Source of the DNA: Streptomyces sp. A1136
GTDB taxonomy: Bacteria; Actinomycetota; Actinomycetes; Streptomycetales; Streptomycetaceae
Direction of reading: 5' to 3'
Assembly (NCBI RefSeq): GCF_004795055.1
Contig: NZ_SSBJ01000007.1
Span: 62,001-126,000, forward strand
DNA: 64,000 bases
Part shown: in pieces, positions 14,017 through 22,831 of the stretch
How positions within the stretch are numbered: position 1 is the first letter of the stretch
How the letters are laid out: every line of letters begins with the position of its first letter
Notes under the pieces: generated by a model
Databases searched by the model: none
The model's input: the letters and a program-made list of their open reading frames with translations, nothing else
What the model was told of the DNA's origin: nothing
Translations under genes and position numbers: made by a program

Positions 14017-14631
14017 GTGACGAGCGCCCTGCCGAGGCTACAGGCCGCGGAGCGGCGTCTCACCCGGCGCGTGGCCGGCTGGGACGCGCTCTGGGCCCGG
14101 CGCACCCTGTCCACGGTCGAGGGCGCGGCCCGGCGCACCAAACTGTGGTGGGGCGTCGCCCTGCTGCTGGCCGTCACGGGCGGTCGGCGCGGACGCGCGG
14201 CCGCGGTGGCGGGCCTGACGGGAATGGCGGTGGCCGAGGTGTTGTCCAACGCCGTCGTCAAACAGCTCGTGGCCAGGGAGAGGCCGCCGGCGGAATGGTT
14301 CCGCGCGGACGAGGTGCGGGAGCGGCCCGACTCCTCGTCCTTCCCGTCGGGACACACCGCCGCCGCGGTCGCCTTCACCGCGGCCGTGACCGAGAAGTGG
14401 CCGGCGGCCGGTGCGCTGTGCGCCGGGGCGGCCGCCGCCCTCGCCGTCGAGCGGGTCCACAGCGGTGCCCACTACCCCAGCGATGTCGCGGCGGGTGCCG
14501 CCATCGGCCTCGCCTCCCGGGCCCTGCCCCACGCCGTGCCCGCCGCCTTGCGCCGCGGAGGACGGCTCGTTCCGCGGGCGGCCTCGGTTCAGTGGCCCGG
14601 GCCGGGGCGGCTGTGGCCGTGGCCCTCGTGA
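14017..14631 (+). CDS. PAP2 family lipid phosphatase
   Basis: A 204-residue membrane phosphatase of the PAP2/acid phosphatase superfamily, hydrolysing lipid phosphates such as phosphatidic acid or polyprenyl diphosphates at the outer membrane leaflet. All three signatures are present: K82-x6-R89-P90 (KQLVARERP), P110-S-G-H113 (SSFPSGHTAAA) and R146-x5-H152-x3-D156 (ERVHSGAHYPSD). Hydrophobic segments lie at about 44-55, 62-80, 114-124, 130-142 and 156-165. The GTG at 14017 follows the DUF3072 stop by four bases. Its end overlaps the start of a small opposing gene by 43 bases. Substrate not determinable. Confidence 0.85.
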   Translation: MTSALPRLQAAERRLTRRVAGWDALWARRTLSTVEGAARRTKLWWGVALLLAVTGGRRGRAAAVAGLTGMAVAEVLSNAVVKQLVARERPPAEWFRADEVRERPDSSSFPSGHTAAAVAFTAAVTEKWPAAGALCAGAAAALAVERVHSGAHYPSDVAAGAAIGLASRALPHAVPAALRRGGRLVPRAASVQWPGPGRLWPWPS

Positions 14632-14825
14632 CGGCCGTCGGCGCCTTCCTCGTTGAACCAGTAGTCCCCGGCGGCGTGGTAGCGCCGCCGGGTCTCCCCG
14701 GCCCTGCCGACCGCGCTTCGGAGGGCGTCGGCCGCGGCGGCGACGGGAAGTTCGATGCGGTCGTTGCGGGGCTGGCGTTCGAACACAACAGGCTCCTGAC
14801 GAAGCTGGGGTGGGATCTCCCTCAT
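14589..14825 (-). CDS. Small hypothetical protein, 78 residues
   Basis: I do not recognise a domain. Third codon positions are strongly G/C biased over most of the frame, supporting a real gene. The protein starts REIPPQLRQEPVVFERQ, continues with IELPVAAAADALRSAVGRAG (an amphipathic helix) and RRRYHAAGDYWFNEEGA, and ends in a His/Gly-rich tail (GRHEGHGHSRPGPGH) that could bind metal. There is no membrane segment and no strong ribosome-binding site before the ATG at 14825. Its 3' end overlaps the end of the PAP2 gene by 43 bases on the other strand. Coding status is moderately likely. Confidence 0.45.
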   Translation of the reverse strand: MREIPPQLRQEPVVFERQPRNDRIELPVAAAADALRSAVGRAGETRRRYHAAGDYWFNEEGADGRHEGHGHSRPGPGH

Positions 14826-14955
14826 GATGGCGCCGCGCCCCGCGTCCCGCAGGTCGAGGCGGTCGCGTCCCCCGCCGGAGCCGCCTGCGGATGCGGGGCG
14901 CGGCGTTCCGTGGCAACCTGAACCGCCCCTCGGTGCGCGGGGCGCCGGGTGGTGC

Positions 14956-16881
14956 TCAGCCGGCGTGGACGTGGGGGCGGCGCTGCCGGTCGGGTTCGGC
15001 CTCGCGGATGACCTCGCGCGTGACCGGGGCGACCTCCCCCTGGCCGAAGAGGAAGAACCGCAGGAAGTTGGCCATCGGGTTGCCCTCCGTCCACTCGAAG
15101 TAGATGTGCGGGCGCTGCCCGGTCTCGTCGCGTACGTGCATGAGCAGCGCGGCCAAGGCGTTGGGGATGCTGGCGCTCTCCAGGGTCAGGACCCGGTAGC
15201 GACCGTGCAGCACCTCGCCGCGCACGCGCAGCCCCGACTCGAACTCGGACGCGTCCAGGACGGTGACTTCGACGAAGACGACGTCGTCACCGGTCGGGAT
15301 GTCGTTGTCCTCGTTGATCTGCCGGACCTTGTCCCGGTACTCCGCCTCGTCGCGGCTGCCGGGCTCGTTGGCGACGAAGCGGATCGTGCGGTCGGCGGCG
15401 TCGCGGACGAACCGCTGCGCCAGGGCGTCGAGTTCCACGTGCGTGACCCGGAGCTCGAAGACGCGGGCGAGTCGGGACAGCAGGGAGAGCGCCATGATGC
15501 CGGCGATGAAGCAGGCGCCGATCTTCACGCCGTCGGGGCGTTCGAAGACGTTGACGGCGGTCGTGTAGAGGAGGACCGAGGAGATGAGGCCGAAGCCTAT
15601 GGTCCAGCCGCGTTGTCCGGCCTTGCGGGCGGCGATGGTCACCGCGACGGCGGCGGAGGTGATCAGGACGAGGACGCCGGTGGCGTAGGCGCCGCCCTGC
15701 GCGTCCACGTCGGCGTCGAAGAGCCAGGTGACGAGGAACGCGACGAGGGTGAACACGATCACCATCGGGCGCAGCGCCCGCGCCCACTGCGGGGCCATGC
15801 CGTAGCGGGGCAGGTAGCGGGGCATCAGGTTGAGCAGTCCGGCCATCGCCGAGGCGCCGGCGAACCACAGGATGCAGATGGTCGAGACGTCGTAGACCGT
15901 GCCGAAGGCGGAGCCGAGGTGCTCGTGGGCGAGGTACGCCAGGGCCCGGCCGTTGGCCTCGCCCCCGGGCTTGAACGCTTCGGCGGGGATGAGCAGGGTG
16001 GTGATGAAGCTGCTGATGATGAGGAAGACGCTCATGATCACGGCCGCGGTGGTCAGGAGCTTCTTCGTGCCGCGGACGCGTCCGGCGGGCTTGTCGGCCG
16101 TGTCGTCCCCGTCGCCCCGTACGTGCGGCATGACGGCGACGCCGGTCTCGAATCCCGACATGCCGAGCGCGAGCTTGGGGAAGACGACGAGCGCGATGGC
16201 GATCATCATGAACGGGTTGCCGTGTTCGGCGGTCAGGGCGTGCGACCAGTCGACGACGACGTGCGGCCGGGAGACCACCTCCCACAGGCCGACGGCCATG
16301 ACGACGACGTTCAGGGCGAGGTAGGTGCCGACCAGGACGACGGCCACGCCGATGGCCTCGCTGAACCCCTTGAGGAACACCGCCCCGAGCAGGGCGACCA
16401 GCAGCAGCGTGATGACCACCTCGTGGCCGTGGAGCGTCGCGGTCAGGTGCGGGTTCTCCACCATGTGCGCGGTGGCGTCCGCGGCGGAGAGGGTGATGGT
16501 GATCAGGAAGTCCGTCGCCGCGAAGCCGAGCAGGGTCAGGACGAAGAGCTTGCCCTTCCAGAAGGAGAGCAGCCGTTCCAGCATCGCGATGGAGCCTTCG
16601 CCGTGCGGGCTCTCCTCGGCCACCCGCCGGTAGACGGGCAGCGCGCCGAAGAGGGTGAGCAGGACGAGCACGATGGTCGCGACCGGCGACAACAGGCCGG
16701 CGGCGAGGGCCGCGATGCCGGGCTGGTAGCCGAGGGTGGAGAAGTAGTCGAGACCGGTGAGACACATGACGCGCCACCAGGGGCGGCCCTCGTGCTCGGC
16801 GTGGACCTGCTGTTTGGGGCGGTCGGTCAAGCCTTCCAGCAGCCACGCGCGCAGGCGTGGCGTGCGGGCAGGGGTGGCCAT
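14956..16881 (-). CDS. APC superfamily transporter with cytoplasmic C-terminal domain
   Basis: A 641-residue transporter of the APC superfamily. About 12 membrane helices fall between residues 35 and 480, beginning with [28 protein letters not shown], a segment that resembles the unwound first helix of APC/KUP-type carriers; [13 protein letters not shown] is another conserved stretch. Residues 490-640 are a soluble C-terminal domain ([22 protein letters not shown]). Proteins of this kind sit next to kdp genes in many actinobacteria and are annotated as amino-acid permeases, but the context and the soluble tail also fit K+ uptake. It is divergent from the kdp remnant at 17188. Substrate is unproven. 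Confidence 0.75.
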   Translation of the reverse strand: MATPARTPRLRAWLLEGLTDRPKQQVHAEHEGRPWWRVMCLTGLDYFSTLGYQPGIAALAAGLLSPVATIVLVLLTLFGALPVYRRVAEESPHGEGSIAMLERLLSFWKGKLFVLTLLGFAATDFLITITLSAADATAHMVENPHLTATLHGHEVVITLLLVALLGAVFLKGFSEAIGVAVVLVGTYLALNVVVMAVGLWEVVSRPHVVVDWSHALTAEHGNPFMMIAIALVVFPKLALGMSGFETGVAVMPHVRGDGDDTADKPAGRVRGTKKLLTTAAVIMSVFLIISSFITTLLIPAEAFKPGGEANGRALAYLAHEHLGSAFGTVYDVSTICILWFAGASAMAGLLNLMPRYLPRYGMAPQWARALRPMVIVFTLVAFLVTWLFDADVDAQGGAYATGVLVLITSAAVAVTIAARKAGQRGWTIGFGLISSVLLYTTAVNVFERPDGVKIGACFIAGIMALSLLSRLARVFELRVTHVELDALAQRFVRDAADRTIRFVANEPGSRDEAEYRDKVRQINEDNDIPTGDDVVFVEVTVLDASEFESGLRVRGEVLHGRYRVLTLESASIPNALAALLMHVRDETGQRPHIYFEWTEGNPMANFLRFFLFGQGEVAPVTREVIREAEPDRQRRPHVHAG

Positions 16882-17187
16882 CGTGGTGCTCCTGTCGTAC
16901 GCATGAAATCGGCCATCACCTCGACGGCTGAGTCAGCGTACGCAACCTGAACATTCCTGCCCGACCGGGGTCCGATCCTGACATATTCTTAACGCCTGAC
17001 CTTCCGCCGCCTTCGAATGCGAGGGTGACCGCCGCAGCGGGAGCGGCGCGTATGAAGGCCGTCAAGGCCGCCCCCGCACCCGTCAGGAGGGCGTCAAGGA
17101 CGTGCGATCCGGACACCGGGACGAGGTTGGCTCGTCCCAGGCCGACAAGGCCGGATCCTTTCCCCCCTCTTCCCCCAGGAGTTCTCG
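16882..17187. other. Divergent control region between APC transporter and kdp remnant
   Basis: A 306-base gap. It has a lower-GC patch around 16976-16997 (GACATATTCTTAACGCCTGA) that likely contains promoter elements for one or both sides. I found no convincing inverted repeat and no coding frame. Confidence 0.4.
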
Positions 17188-17271
17188 ATGGCCGATGTGG
17201 CCTTCGTCCTCGCCGCGGTCGCGGTGTTCGCGCTGGTGGCCCTCGTCGCCCGGGGGGTGACCAAGCTGTGA
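17188..17271 (+). CDS. 27-residue membrane peptide preceding kdpF
   Basis: A single membrane helix, MADVAFVLAAVAVFALVALV followed by ARGVTKL. Its stop overlaps the kdpF start by four bases (GTGA), so the two are translationally coupled. AGGAG lies seven bases before the ATG. A small membrane peptide in this position is commonly seen in front of kdpF in streptomycetes; its function is unknown. It survives intact although the kdpA and kdpB genes that should follow are gone. Confidence 0.7.
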   Translation: MADVAFVLAAVAVFALVALVARGVTKL

Positions 17272-17357
17272 CCGTCGAGAACGTCGTCGGCCTCGTGGTG
17301 GCCGTCTCCCTGCTCGGTTACCTCGTCCTCGCCCTCGTGTACCCGGAGAGGTTCTGA
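17268..17357 (+). CDS. kdpF: KdpF, small subunit of the K+-transporting ATPase
   Basis: A 29-residue one-helix peptide, [20 protein letters not shown] followed by ALVYPERF. The GLVVAVxLxGYLxxALxxPERF pattern is diagnostic for KdpF, which stabilises the KdpFABC high-affinity K+ pump. The GTG start at 17268 overlaps the preceding peptide stop. In an intact operon kdpA (about 555 codons) would start within a few bases; here only 53 bases separate kdpF from the 3' fragment of kdpC. KdpF therefore has no partner encoded here. Confidence 0.85.
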   Translation: MTVENVVGLVVAVSLLGYLVLALVYPERF

Positions 17358-17410
17358 GCACCGACATGTGCGAGGAGACCCGCTTCGGGGTCCTCGGCGA
17401 TCTGCCAACC

Positions 17411-17673
17411 CCACGACCGACCACAAAGTGGAACCGCGGGACGTGCCGGCGGACGCCGTCACCTCCTCCGGCTCCGGCCTCGACCCGGACATCTCGCCCG
17501 CCTACGCCGAACTCCAGGTCCACCGCGTCGCCGAGCGCAACGGGCTCGACGTGCGACGGGTGGAACGCCTCGTCGCCGACCACACCCGGGGCCGCACCCT
17601 CGGCTTCAGGGGCGAACCCCGCGTCAACGTCCTGGAACTCAACACGGCGCTCAAGGCCCTGACCGGGGCCTGA
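17411..17673 (+). pseudogene. kdpC: 3' remnant of kdpC (K+-transporting ATPase subunit C)
   Basis: About 80 codons that encode only the C-terminal part of Kdp[42 protein letters not shown] and [21 protein letters not shown] are all strongly conserved KdpC segments, including the SGLDP-IS-AYA motif. A normal KdpC is about 200 residues with an N-terminal membrane helix; that half, and all of kdpA and kdpB, are missing. The frame could be read from a GTG at 17368 as a 101-residue protein with a foreign head, but without the membrane anchor it should not work. No kdpDE genes follow. I infer an internal deletion of about 4 kb joining kdpF to the end of kdpC. Confidence 0.85.
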
Positions 17674-17677
17674 CGGC

Positions 17678-17697
17678 GCTCCCGGTCGCCCGGGAGC
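17678..17697. terminator. Hairpin between kdpC remnant and ABC exporter gene
   Basis: GCTCCCGG at 17678-17685 pairs with the CCGGGAGC at 17690-17697, four-base loop, immediately after the kdpC remnant stop and before the stop of the opposing ABC gene. Likely a bidirectional terminator. Confidence 0.55.
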
Positions 17698-17717
17698 CGG
17701 AGCCGGGGCCCCGGGCC

Positions 17718-19541
17718 TCAGACCGGGTCCTCCAGGAAGCCGCCCGACTGGTGCTGCCACAGCTTCGCGTAGGCACCGCCCGAGGCGCGCAGTTGCTCGT
17801 GCGTGCCCTGTTCGATGATCCGGCCGCGGTCGAGGACGACGAGGCGGTCCATCGTGGCGACCGTGCTCAGACGGTGCGCCACCACGAGCGCCGTCCGCCC
17901 CTCCATGAGCCGCCACAGCGCGTCCTGGACGAGGATCTCGCTCTCGGAGTCCAGGGCGCTGGTCGCCTCGTCGAGGAGCAGGATCGGCGCGTCGCGAAGG
18001 ATCGCCCGGGCCAGGGCGACCCGCTGGCGCTGCCCGCCGGACAGCTTGACGCCCCGCTCGCCCACCATGGTGTCGAACCCCTCCGGCAGCCCGTCGGCGA
18101 ACTCCGTGACGTGCGCGGCCTCCGCCGCACGCCGGATCTCGGCGTCGGTGGCGGCCGGCCGGGCGAACGCGATGTTGTCCCGCAGTGTGCGGTGGAACAT
18201 CGCCGGGTCCTGCGGCACGTAGGCGATCAGGCTGCGCAGGTCGGCCTGGCGCAGCCTGCTGATGTCCTGCCCGCCGATCATGATGCGGCCCGAGTCGATG
18301 TCCGTCATGCGCAGCAGCAGCCGGGTGAGCGTGGTCTTGCCCCCGCCGGAGCGGCCCACGAGGCCGATCTTGGTCCCGCTGGGCACGCTCAGGTCGAGGC
18401 GTTCGAAGAGCGGCTTGGCACCCGCGTGGGCGAAGGTCACCTGCTCGAAGCGCACGTCGGCGGCGGTCGCGGACCGCAGCGGCTCGGGGGACGGCGGGTC
18501 GAGCACCGTCGGCCGCTCCAGCAGCAGTTCGGTGAACTGGGCGGCCTCGGTCATCGAGCTTTCCAGGCGGCGGTAGATCTGGTTGAACTCGAACATGATC
18601 CGGGTCGCGTTGGAGTAGTAGGTGAAGGCGACGACGACGGCCTCCACGCCGTGGCCGGAGCCGGCGAGAGTGACGGCGAGGAGCAGCCCGAGCGCGTTGG
18701 TCACCACCGACATCGGCGCGACCAGCGTGTCGATGCGCAGGTTGCCGTAGTCCCAGGAGCGCAGCGTGAGCCGCCGCGACTCGGCGACCCGCGACCGGTG
18801 CTCGGCGGCCTCGCGCTCCTCGGCTCCGAAGGCCCGGATCGTGTCGATGTTCATCAGGCTGTCCGCGACGTGGCCCGAGACCCGGGCGATCGCCTCCTCA
18901 CGCTTGCCGACCAGCCCTTGGCGCCGACGGATCAGCGGCGCCACGCAGAGCGCCGTCAACGCGATCATCGACAGCAGGACCACGACGAGCAGCGGTTCGT
19001 AGTGCCACAGCACCACCGATCCGAACGCCAGCGGCACGAAGCTGCCCATGACGGAGAAGGTCAGCGTGTCGACGAACTCCTCGAAGCGGGAGGCGAAGCT
19101 CAGGACCCGCTTGGTCAGCGAGCCCGCGAAGTTGTCGTGGAAGAACGCGGCGTCCTTGGCGAAGAGCTCGTCCATGCCGATCACGTAGAGGCTCTCGATG
19201 CCTCGGGCGTCAAGGCGGTTCAGGCAGTGCAGTCCCACGCGCCACAGCGCCTCGGCGAGCAGCAGGGTCCCGCCGAACCACAGGACGTAGGGCAGCATCG
19301 GGCCGATGCCGGCGCCGCCGCCCCCCGCGATGTGGGCGATGAGCTTCGCGACGACCAGCGGCGCGATGTAGTTGATGCCGATGTTGCCCATGGCGGGCAG
19401 CAACATCGCGGGCAGGGTCAGCCATTTGAGGCGGCCCAACTCCCGTCCGTAGTACCGGAGGGCGAGAAGCGTCGCGCCCGTTCTCGTGTGCGTGTCCGTG
19501 TCCGTGCCCGGCGAACCTTCGCGTAATTCGAGCGATGCCAT
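17718..19541 (-). CDS. ABC exporter, fused membrane and ATPase domains
   Basis: A 607-residue half-transporter of the type I exporter (MsbA/LmrA-like) class that works as a dimer. Six membrane helices (about 35-330) precede the nucleotide-binding domain (about 365-600) with Walker A GLVGRSGGGKTT, Q-loop YVPQDPAMF, signature LSGGQRQRVALARA, Walker B ILLLDEATSALD and switch histidine VVAHRLST. No accessory domain is seen. The ATG at 19541 is chosen because the upstream extension is non-coding in character; the N-terminus has a Thr/Asp-rich run (GTDTDTHTRTGAT). It is encoded singly, so either a homodimer or an unlinked partner is needed. Substrate unknown (drug, lipid or peptide). Confidence 0.85.
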   Translation of the reverse strand: MASLELREGSPGTDTDTHTRTGATLLALRYYGRELGRLKWLTLPAMLLPAMGNIGINYIAPLVVAKLIAHIAGGGGAGIGPMLPYVLWFGGTLLLAEALWRVGLHCLNRLDARGIESLYVIGMDELFAKDAAFFHDNFAGSLTKRVLSFASRFEEFVDTLTFSVMGSFVPLAFGSVVLWHYEPLLVVVLLSMIALTALCVAPLIRRRQGLVGKREEAIARVSGHVADSLMNIDTIRAFGAEEREAAEHRSRVAESRRLTLRSWDYGNLRIDTLVAPMSVVTNALGLLLAVTLAGSGHGVEAVVVAFTYYSNATRIMFEFNQIYRRLESSMTEAAQFTELLLERPTVLDPPSPEPLRSATAADVRFEQVTFAHAGAKPLFERLDLSVPSGTKIGLVGRSGGGKTTLTRLLLRMTDIDSGRIMIGGQDISRLRQADLRSLIAYVPQDPAMFHRTLRDNIAFARPAATDAEIRRAAEAAHVTEFADGLPEGFDTMVGERGVKLSGGQRQRVALARAILRDAPILLLDEATSALDSESEILVQDALWRLMEGRTALVVAHRLSTVATMDRLVVLDRGRIIEQGTHEQLRASGGAYAKLWQHQSGGFLEDPV

Positions 19542-19703
19542 GTCAACCCCGCGTCGTAGGACCGGCGAGGATTCGCAGTGTCCTGCAAGCACACCCGAGC
19601 AGTCCAAGCGTTTTCCCGGGCGCGGGCCCCGCGGACCCGCACCCGCGCCCGCCTCCGGGCGGCGGGCTCGGGCACGGCGAACTCGGCCCCTACGGGAATC
19701 GAC

Positions 19704-21674
19704 TCAAAGGGTGGCCGGCTTCCCGTCGGCGACGAGGGAGTCCGGGGCCGCCTCGGTGGCGGGCTTCCGAATTTCCTTCAGTACGACCACCACCGCCGTG
19801 GTGACCACCGTGCCCGCCGCGATGGCGATCAGGTAGAGGAACGGGCTGCCGATCAGCGGGAGTACCCAGATTCCGCCGTGCGGGGCACGCAGGGTGGAGC
19901 CGACGGCCATCACCAGGCCGCCGGCGGTCATGCTGCCGGCGATGGCCGCCGGGATGACCCGCAGCGGGTCGGCCGCCGCGAACGGGATCGCGCCCTCGGT
20001 GATGAACGACGCGCCGAGCACCCAGGCGGCCTTGCCGTTCTCCCGCTCCTCGGGGGTGAACAGCCCACGCCGGACGGCGGTCGCCAAGGCCATGCCCAGT
20101 GGCGGGGTCATACCGGCGGCCATCACGGCGGCCATCACCTTGAGACTGCCCGCGTCCGGGGCGGTACCGGCGGCGGTGAGCGCACCGGCGGCGAAGGTGT
20201 AGGCGACCTTGTTGAGCGGGCCGCCCATGTCGAAGGCCATCATCGCGCCGAGCACCGCGCCGAGCAGGATCGCGTGGGAGCCGGAGAGGCCGTTCAGCCA
20301 GTCGGTCAGGCCGTGCATCGCCGAGGCGATCGGTGAGCCGACGACCACGAACATCAGGAAGCCGACCACCGCCACCGACAGCAGCGGGATCACCACCACC
20401 GGCATGATGCCCTTGATCGCCCGCGGCACGTTCCAGCGGATCATCCACAGCACCAGGAAGCCCGCGATCAGGCCCGAGGCAATGCCGCCGAGGAAACCCG
20501 CGCCCACCGCCACCGAGACGGCACCGCCGGCGATGCCGGCGGCCAGTGCCGCCCGGTCCGCGATCGCCCAGGCGATGTAGCCGGAGAGGATCGGGACCAG
20601 GAAGCCGAAGGCCGCCTTGCCGGTCTGGAACAGCACCGCCGCCCAACTGTGCGAGGAGGTCCACTCGAAGTGACCCGGTACGGACGGGGCGGAGGCTATC
20701 CGGTAACCGCCGATCGCGAAGGCGAGAGCGATCAGCAGACCGCCGGCGGCGACGAACGGGATCATGTAGCTGACGCCCGTCATCAGGTACACGCGCAGCC
20801 GCTGGGCCCAGTGCTCCCCCGCCGGTGCGCTCGGCGCGGCCACCGGGCCGGGAACGGCCGCGCCGCCACCGGCCCCGGTGACCAGCCCGGCGGCCTGGGC
20901 TATCAGGTCGTCGGCGCGGTTGACGGCGGCCTTGACGCCCACGTCCACGGTCGGCTTGCCGGCGAATCGGGCGCGGTCCCGGACCTCGACGTCATGGGCG
21001 AAGATCACGGCATCGGCGGCCGCGATCACCTCGGGGGGCAGCGGCGTCGTCCCGGCCGAGCCCTGGGTCTCGACCTGAATCCGCGCACCCGCCCGGGCGG
21101 CGGCCAGTTCCAGGGCCTTGGCGGCCATGTAGGTGTGGGCGATGCCGGTCGGGCAGGAGGTCACCGCGACCAGCCGCAGCCCACCGTCGCCGGCGGTCGT
21201 CTCGGCAGCGGCGGCCGGCGCGTCCTCGGCGTTGACCAGGGCCGCGACCGCGCCCGGGCTCTCGGCCTCGCGCAGGGCGCCGGTGAAAGCGGGGTCCATC
21301 AGCCGGCGGGCGAGCGCGGCGAGGATCCGCAGATGGGTGTCGTCGGCACCGGCCGGTGCCGCGATCATGAAGATCAGGTCGGCGGGCCGTCCGTCCGGGG
21401 CGTCGAAGTCGACCCCTCGGGCGCTGCGGCCGAAGGCCAGGCTCGGCCGCGTGACGTGGGGTGACCTGCAGTGGGGGATGCCGATTCCGTCACCCATCCC
21501 GGTCGGGGCCTGGGCCTCGCGGGCGGCGACATCGGCGAGGAAGCCGTCGAGGTCGGTGACCCGCCCCTCGGCGACCAGCCGTTGGGCGAGTGCGCGCAGA
21601 GCTTCGCTCTTGTCCTCGGGGGCGAGGTGGAGGTCAACGAGTGCGGGTGTGATCAGTCCGCTGGTGTCACTCAT
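19704..21674 (-). CDS. fruA: Fructose-specific PTS enzyme IIABC
   Basis: A 656-residue fused permease that takes up fructose and phosphorylates it to fructose 1-phosphate. IIA covers about 1-150 with the phospho-histidine in GIGIPHCRS (H68). IIB covers about 165-265 with the phospho-cysteine in VTSCPTGIAHTYMAA (C174). IIC covers about 290-640 with some eight to ten membrane helices (TGVSYMIPFVAAGGLLIALA, DMGGPLNKVAYTFA, AAWVLGASFITEGAIPFAA). Domain order and size match streptomycete FruA. It is the last gene of fruR-fruK-fruA, 212 bases after fruK. Expression is expected to be repressed by the DeoR-type FruR and induced by fructose 1-phosphate. Confidence 0.93.
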   Translation of the reverse strand: MSDTSGLITPALVDLHLAPEDKSEALRALAQRLVAEGRVTDLDGFLADVAAREAQAPTGMGDGIGIPHCRSPHVTRPSLAFGRSARGVDFDAPDGRPADLIFMIAAPAGADDTHLRILAALARRLMDPAFTGALREAESPGAVAALVNAEDAPAAAAETTAGDGGLRLVAVTSCPTGIAHTYMAAKALELAAARAGARIQVETQGSAGTTPLPPEVIAAADAVIFAHDVEVRDRARFAGKPTVDVGVKAAVNRADDLIAQAAGLVTGAGGGAAVPGPVAAPSAPAGEHWAQRLRVYLMTGVSYMIPFVAAGGLLIALAFAIGGYRIASAPSVPGHFEWTSSHSWAAVLFQTGKAAFGFLVPILSGYIAWAIADRAALAAGIAGGAVSVAVGAGFLGGIASGLIAGFLVLWMIRWNVPRAIKGIMPVVVIPLLSVAVVGFLMFVVVGSPIASAMHGLTDWLNGLSGSHAILLGAVLGAMMAFDMGGPLNKVAYTFAAGALTAAGTAPDAGSLKVMAAVMAAGMTPPLGMALATAVRRGLFTPEERENGKAAWVLGASFITEGAIPFAAADPLRVIPAAIAGSMTAGGLVMAVGSTLRAPHGGIWVLPLIGSPFLYLIAIAAGTVVTTAVVVVLKEIRKPATEAAPDSLVADGKPATL

Positions 21675-21886
21675 CGTGTCAATCCTTCAACTGGTGGCTG
21701 ACGGTGTTCCCTTGCCCCCGGGAAATGGCCGCCCTTCCGTCCCACACGGTCGGGCGTGGTCGCCTCCGGCGCGGACGCCGGACGTTCGCCTGGGCGGTGT
21801 CCGCTCGGCCTGCTGTGATCCGCGGCCGTTCCGGTACCCGCGCTCGACGCTCGTCCGTCGGCGTCCGTCCTGTCAGGAGGGTGTTC

Positions 21887-22831
21887 TCAACCGTGAAGCG
21901 GTCGTGCGAGCGGGATGTCCGCCGTCACGGCCACTGCGGTCGGGTCCAGGTCGGCCGGGGTCGGCATGACGCTCCCCGGCAGTTGTACGGCGGCGGCGCC
22001 GTGCGCCAGGGCCGCCGCGAGTGCCTCGGGGCCGGTACCACCGGCTCCGAGGAAGCCCGCGAGTGAGGCGTCGCCCGCTCCCACGTCGCTGCGGACGGTG
22101 GCGACCGGAGCGCTGCCGAACCAGCTGCCCTCCTCGGCGATCAGCAACATCCCGTCCGCGCCGAGACTGGTCAGGACCTGCTGGGCGCCGCGCTTGCGCA
22201 GTTCCCCGGCGGCGTCCACGGCGTCACCGACGGTGACGAGCGGGCGGCCCACGGCCTCGGCGAGTTCCTCCCGGTTGGGCTTGACCACGTCGGGGCGGGC
22301 CGAGAGCGCGGCCAGCAGCGCGGGCCCGGAGGTGTCCAGGGCGATCCTGGCGCCACCCGAGTGCACCTGCGCGACCACCTCGGCGTACCACTCGGGCCCC
22401 AGTCCGCGCGGCAGGCTGCCGCAGCAGGCCAGCCAGTCCACGTCCTCGCCCGTGCAGTCGTCGCGGACGAGCGCCAGCAACGCGGCCGATTCGGCGGCGC
22501 TGAGCTCGGGGCCCACCGCGTTGATCTTCGTGAGCCTGCCGCGGTCCTCGGCGATCGAGACGTTGATCCGGGTGTCGCCGGTGATCGTGACCGCCGCGAC
22601 CTCGATGTCCTGGCGGCGCAACAGATCGGAGAGCAACTGCCCGGAGAATCCGCCCAGGGGCAGGACTGCACGGGTGCGGTGCCCGGCGGCCGTGAGCGCA
22701 CGGGCGACGTTGACGCCCTTGCCGCCCGGGTCGAGCCGGTCGTGCGCGGCCCGGTTCACCTGGCCCGGAGCGAGCGTTCCCAGCTCGTAGGTACGGTCGA
22801 GGCTGGGGTTCGGGGTGATGGTGACGATCAT
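21887..22831 (-). CDS. fruK: 1-phosphofructokinase
   Basis: A 314-residue PfkB-family sugar kinase converting fructose 1-phosphate to fructose 1,6-bisphosphate. It opens MIVTITPNPSLDRTYELG, the hallmark of FruK, has GGKGVNVARALTAAG and PLGGFSGQLL for sugar-phosphate binding, and ends with SDVGAGDASLAGFLGA (PfkB signature 2, catalytic aspartate in GAGD). The start overlaps the fruR stop by four bases (ATGA), so translation is coupled. The 212-base gap to fruA is long for this operon and contains a small 6-bp hairpin near 21767-21782, which might moderate readthrough. Confidence 0.93.
   Translation of the reverse strand: MIVTITPNPSLDRTYELGTLAPGQVNRAAHDRLDPGGKGVNVARALTAAGHRTRAVLPLGGFSGQLLSDLLRRQDIEVAAVTITGDTRINVSIAEDRGRLTKINAVGPELSAAESAALLALVRDDCTGEDVDWLACCGSLPRGLGPEWYAEVVAQVHSGGARIALDTSGPALLAALSARPDVVKPNREELAEAVGRPLVTVGDAVDAAGELRKRGAQQVLTSLGADGMLLIAEEGSWFGSAPVATVRSDVGAGDASLAGFLGAGGTGPEALAAALAHGAAAVQLPGSVMPTPADLDPTAVAVTADIPLARPLHG

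Noticed and set aside
14824..16950. A 708-codon open frame on the plus strand across the APC transporter gene
   Set aside because: Its product is low-complexity Asp/Glu/Gly/His/Arg, as expected for a frame antisense to a G/C-ending gene. The minus-strand translation has clear membrane helices and family motifs.
17358..17410. Search for a kdpA start or other gene between kdpF and the kdpC remnant
   Set aside because: The 53 bases encode nothing resembling KdpA in any frame. A stretch reading RFGVLGDL is too short to interpret.
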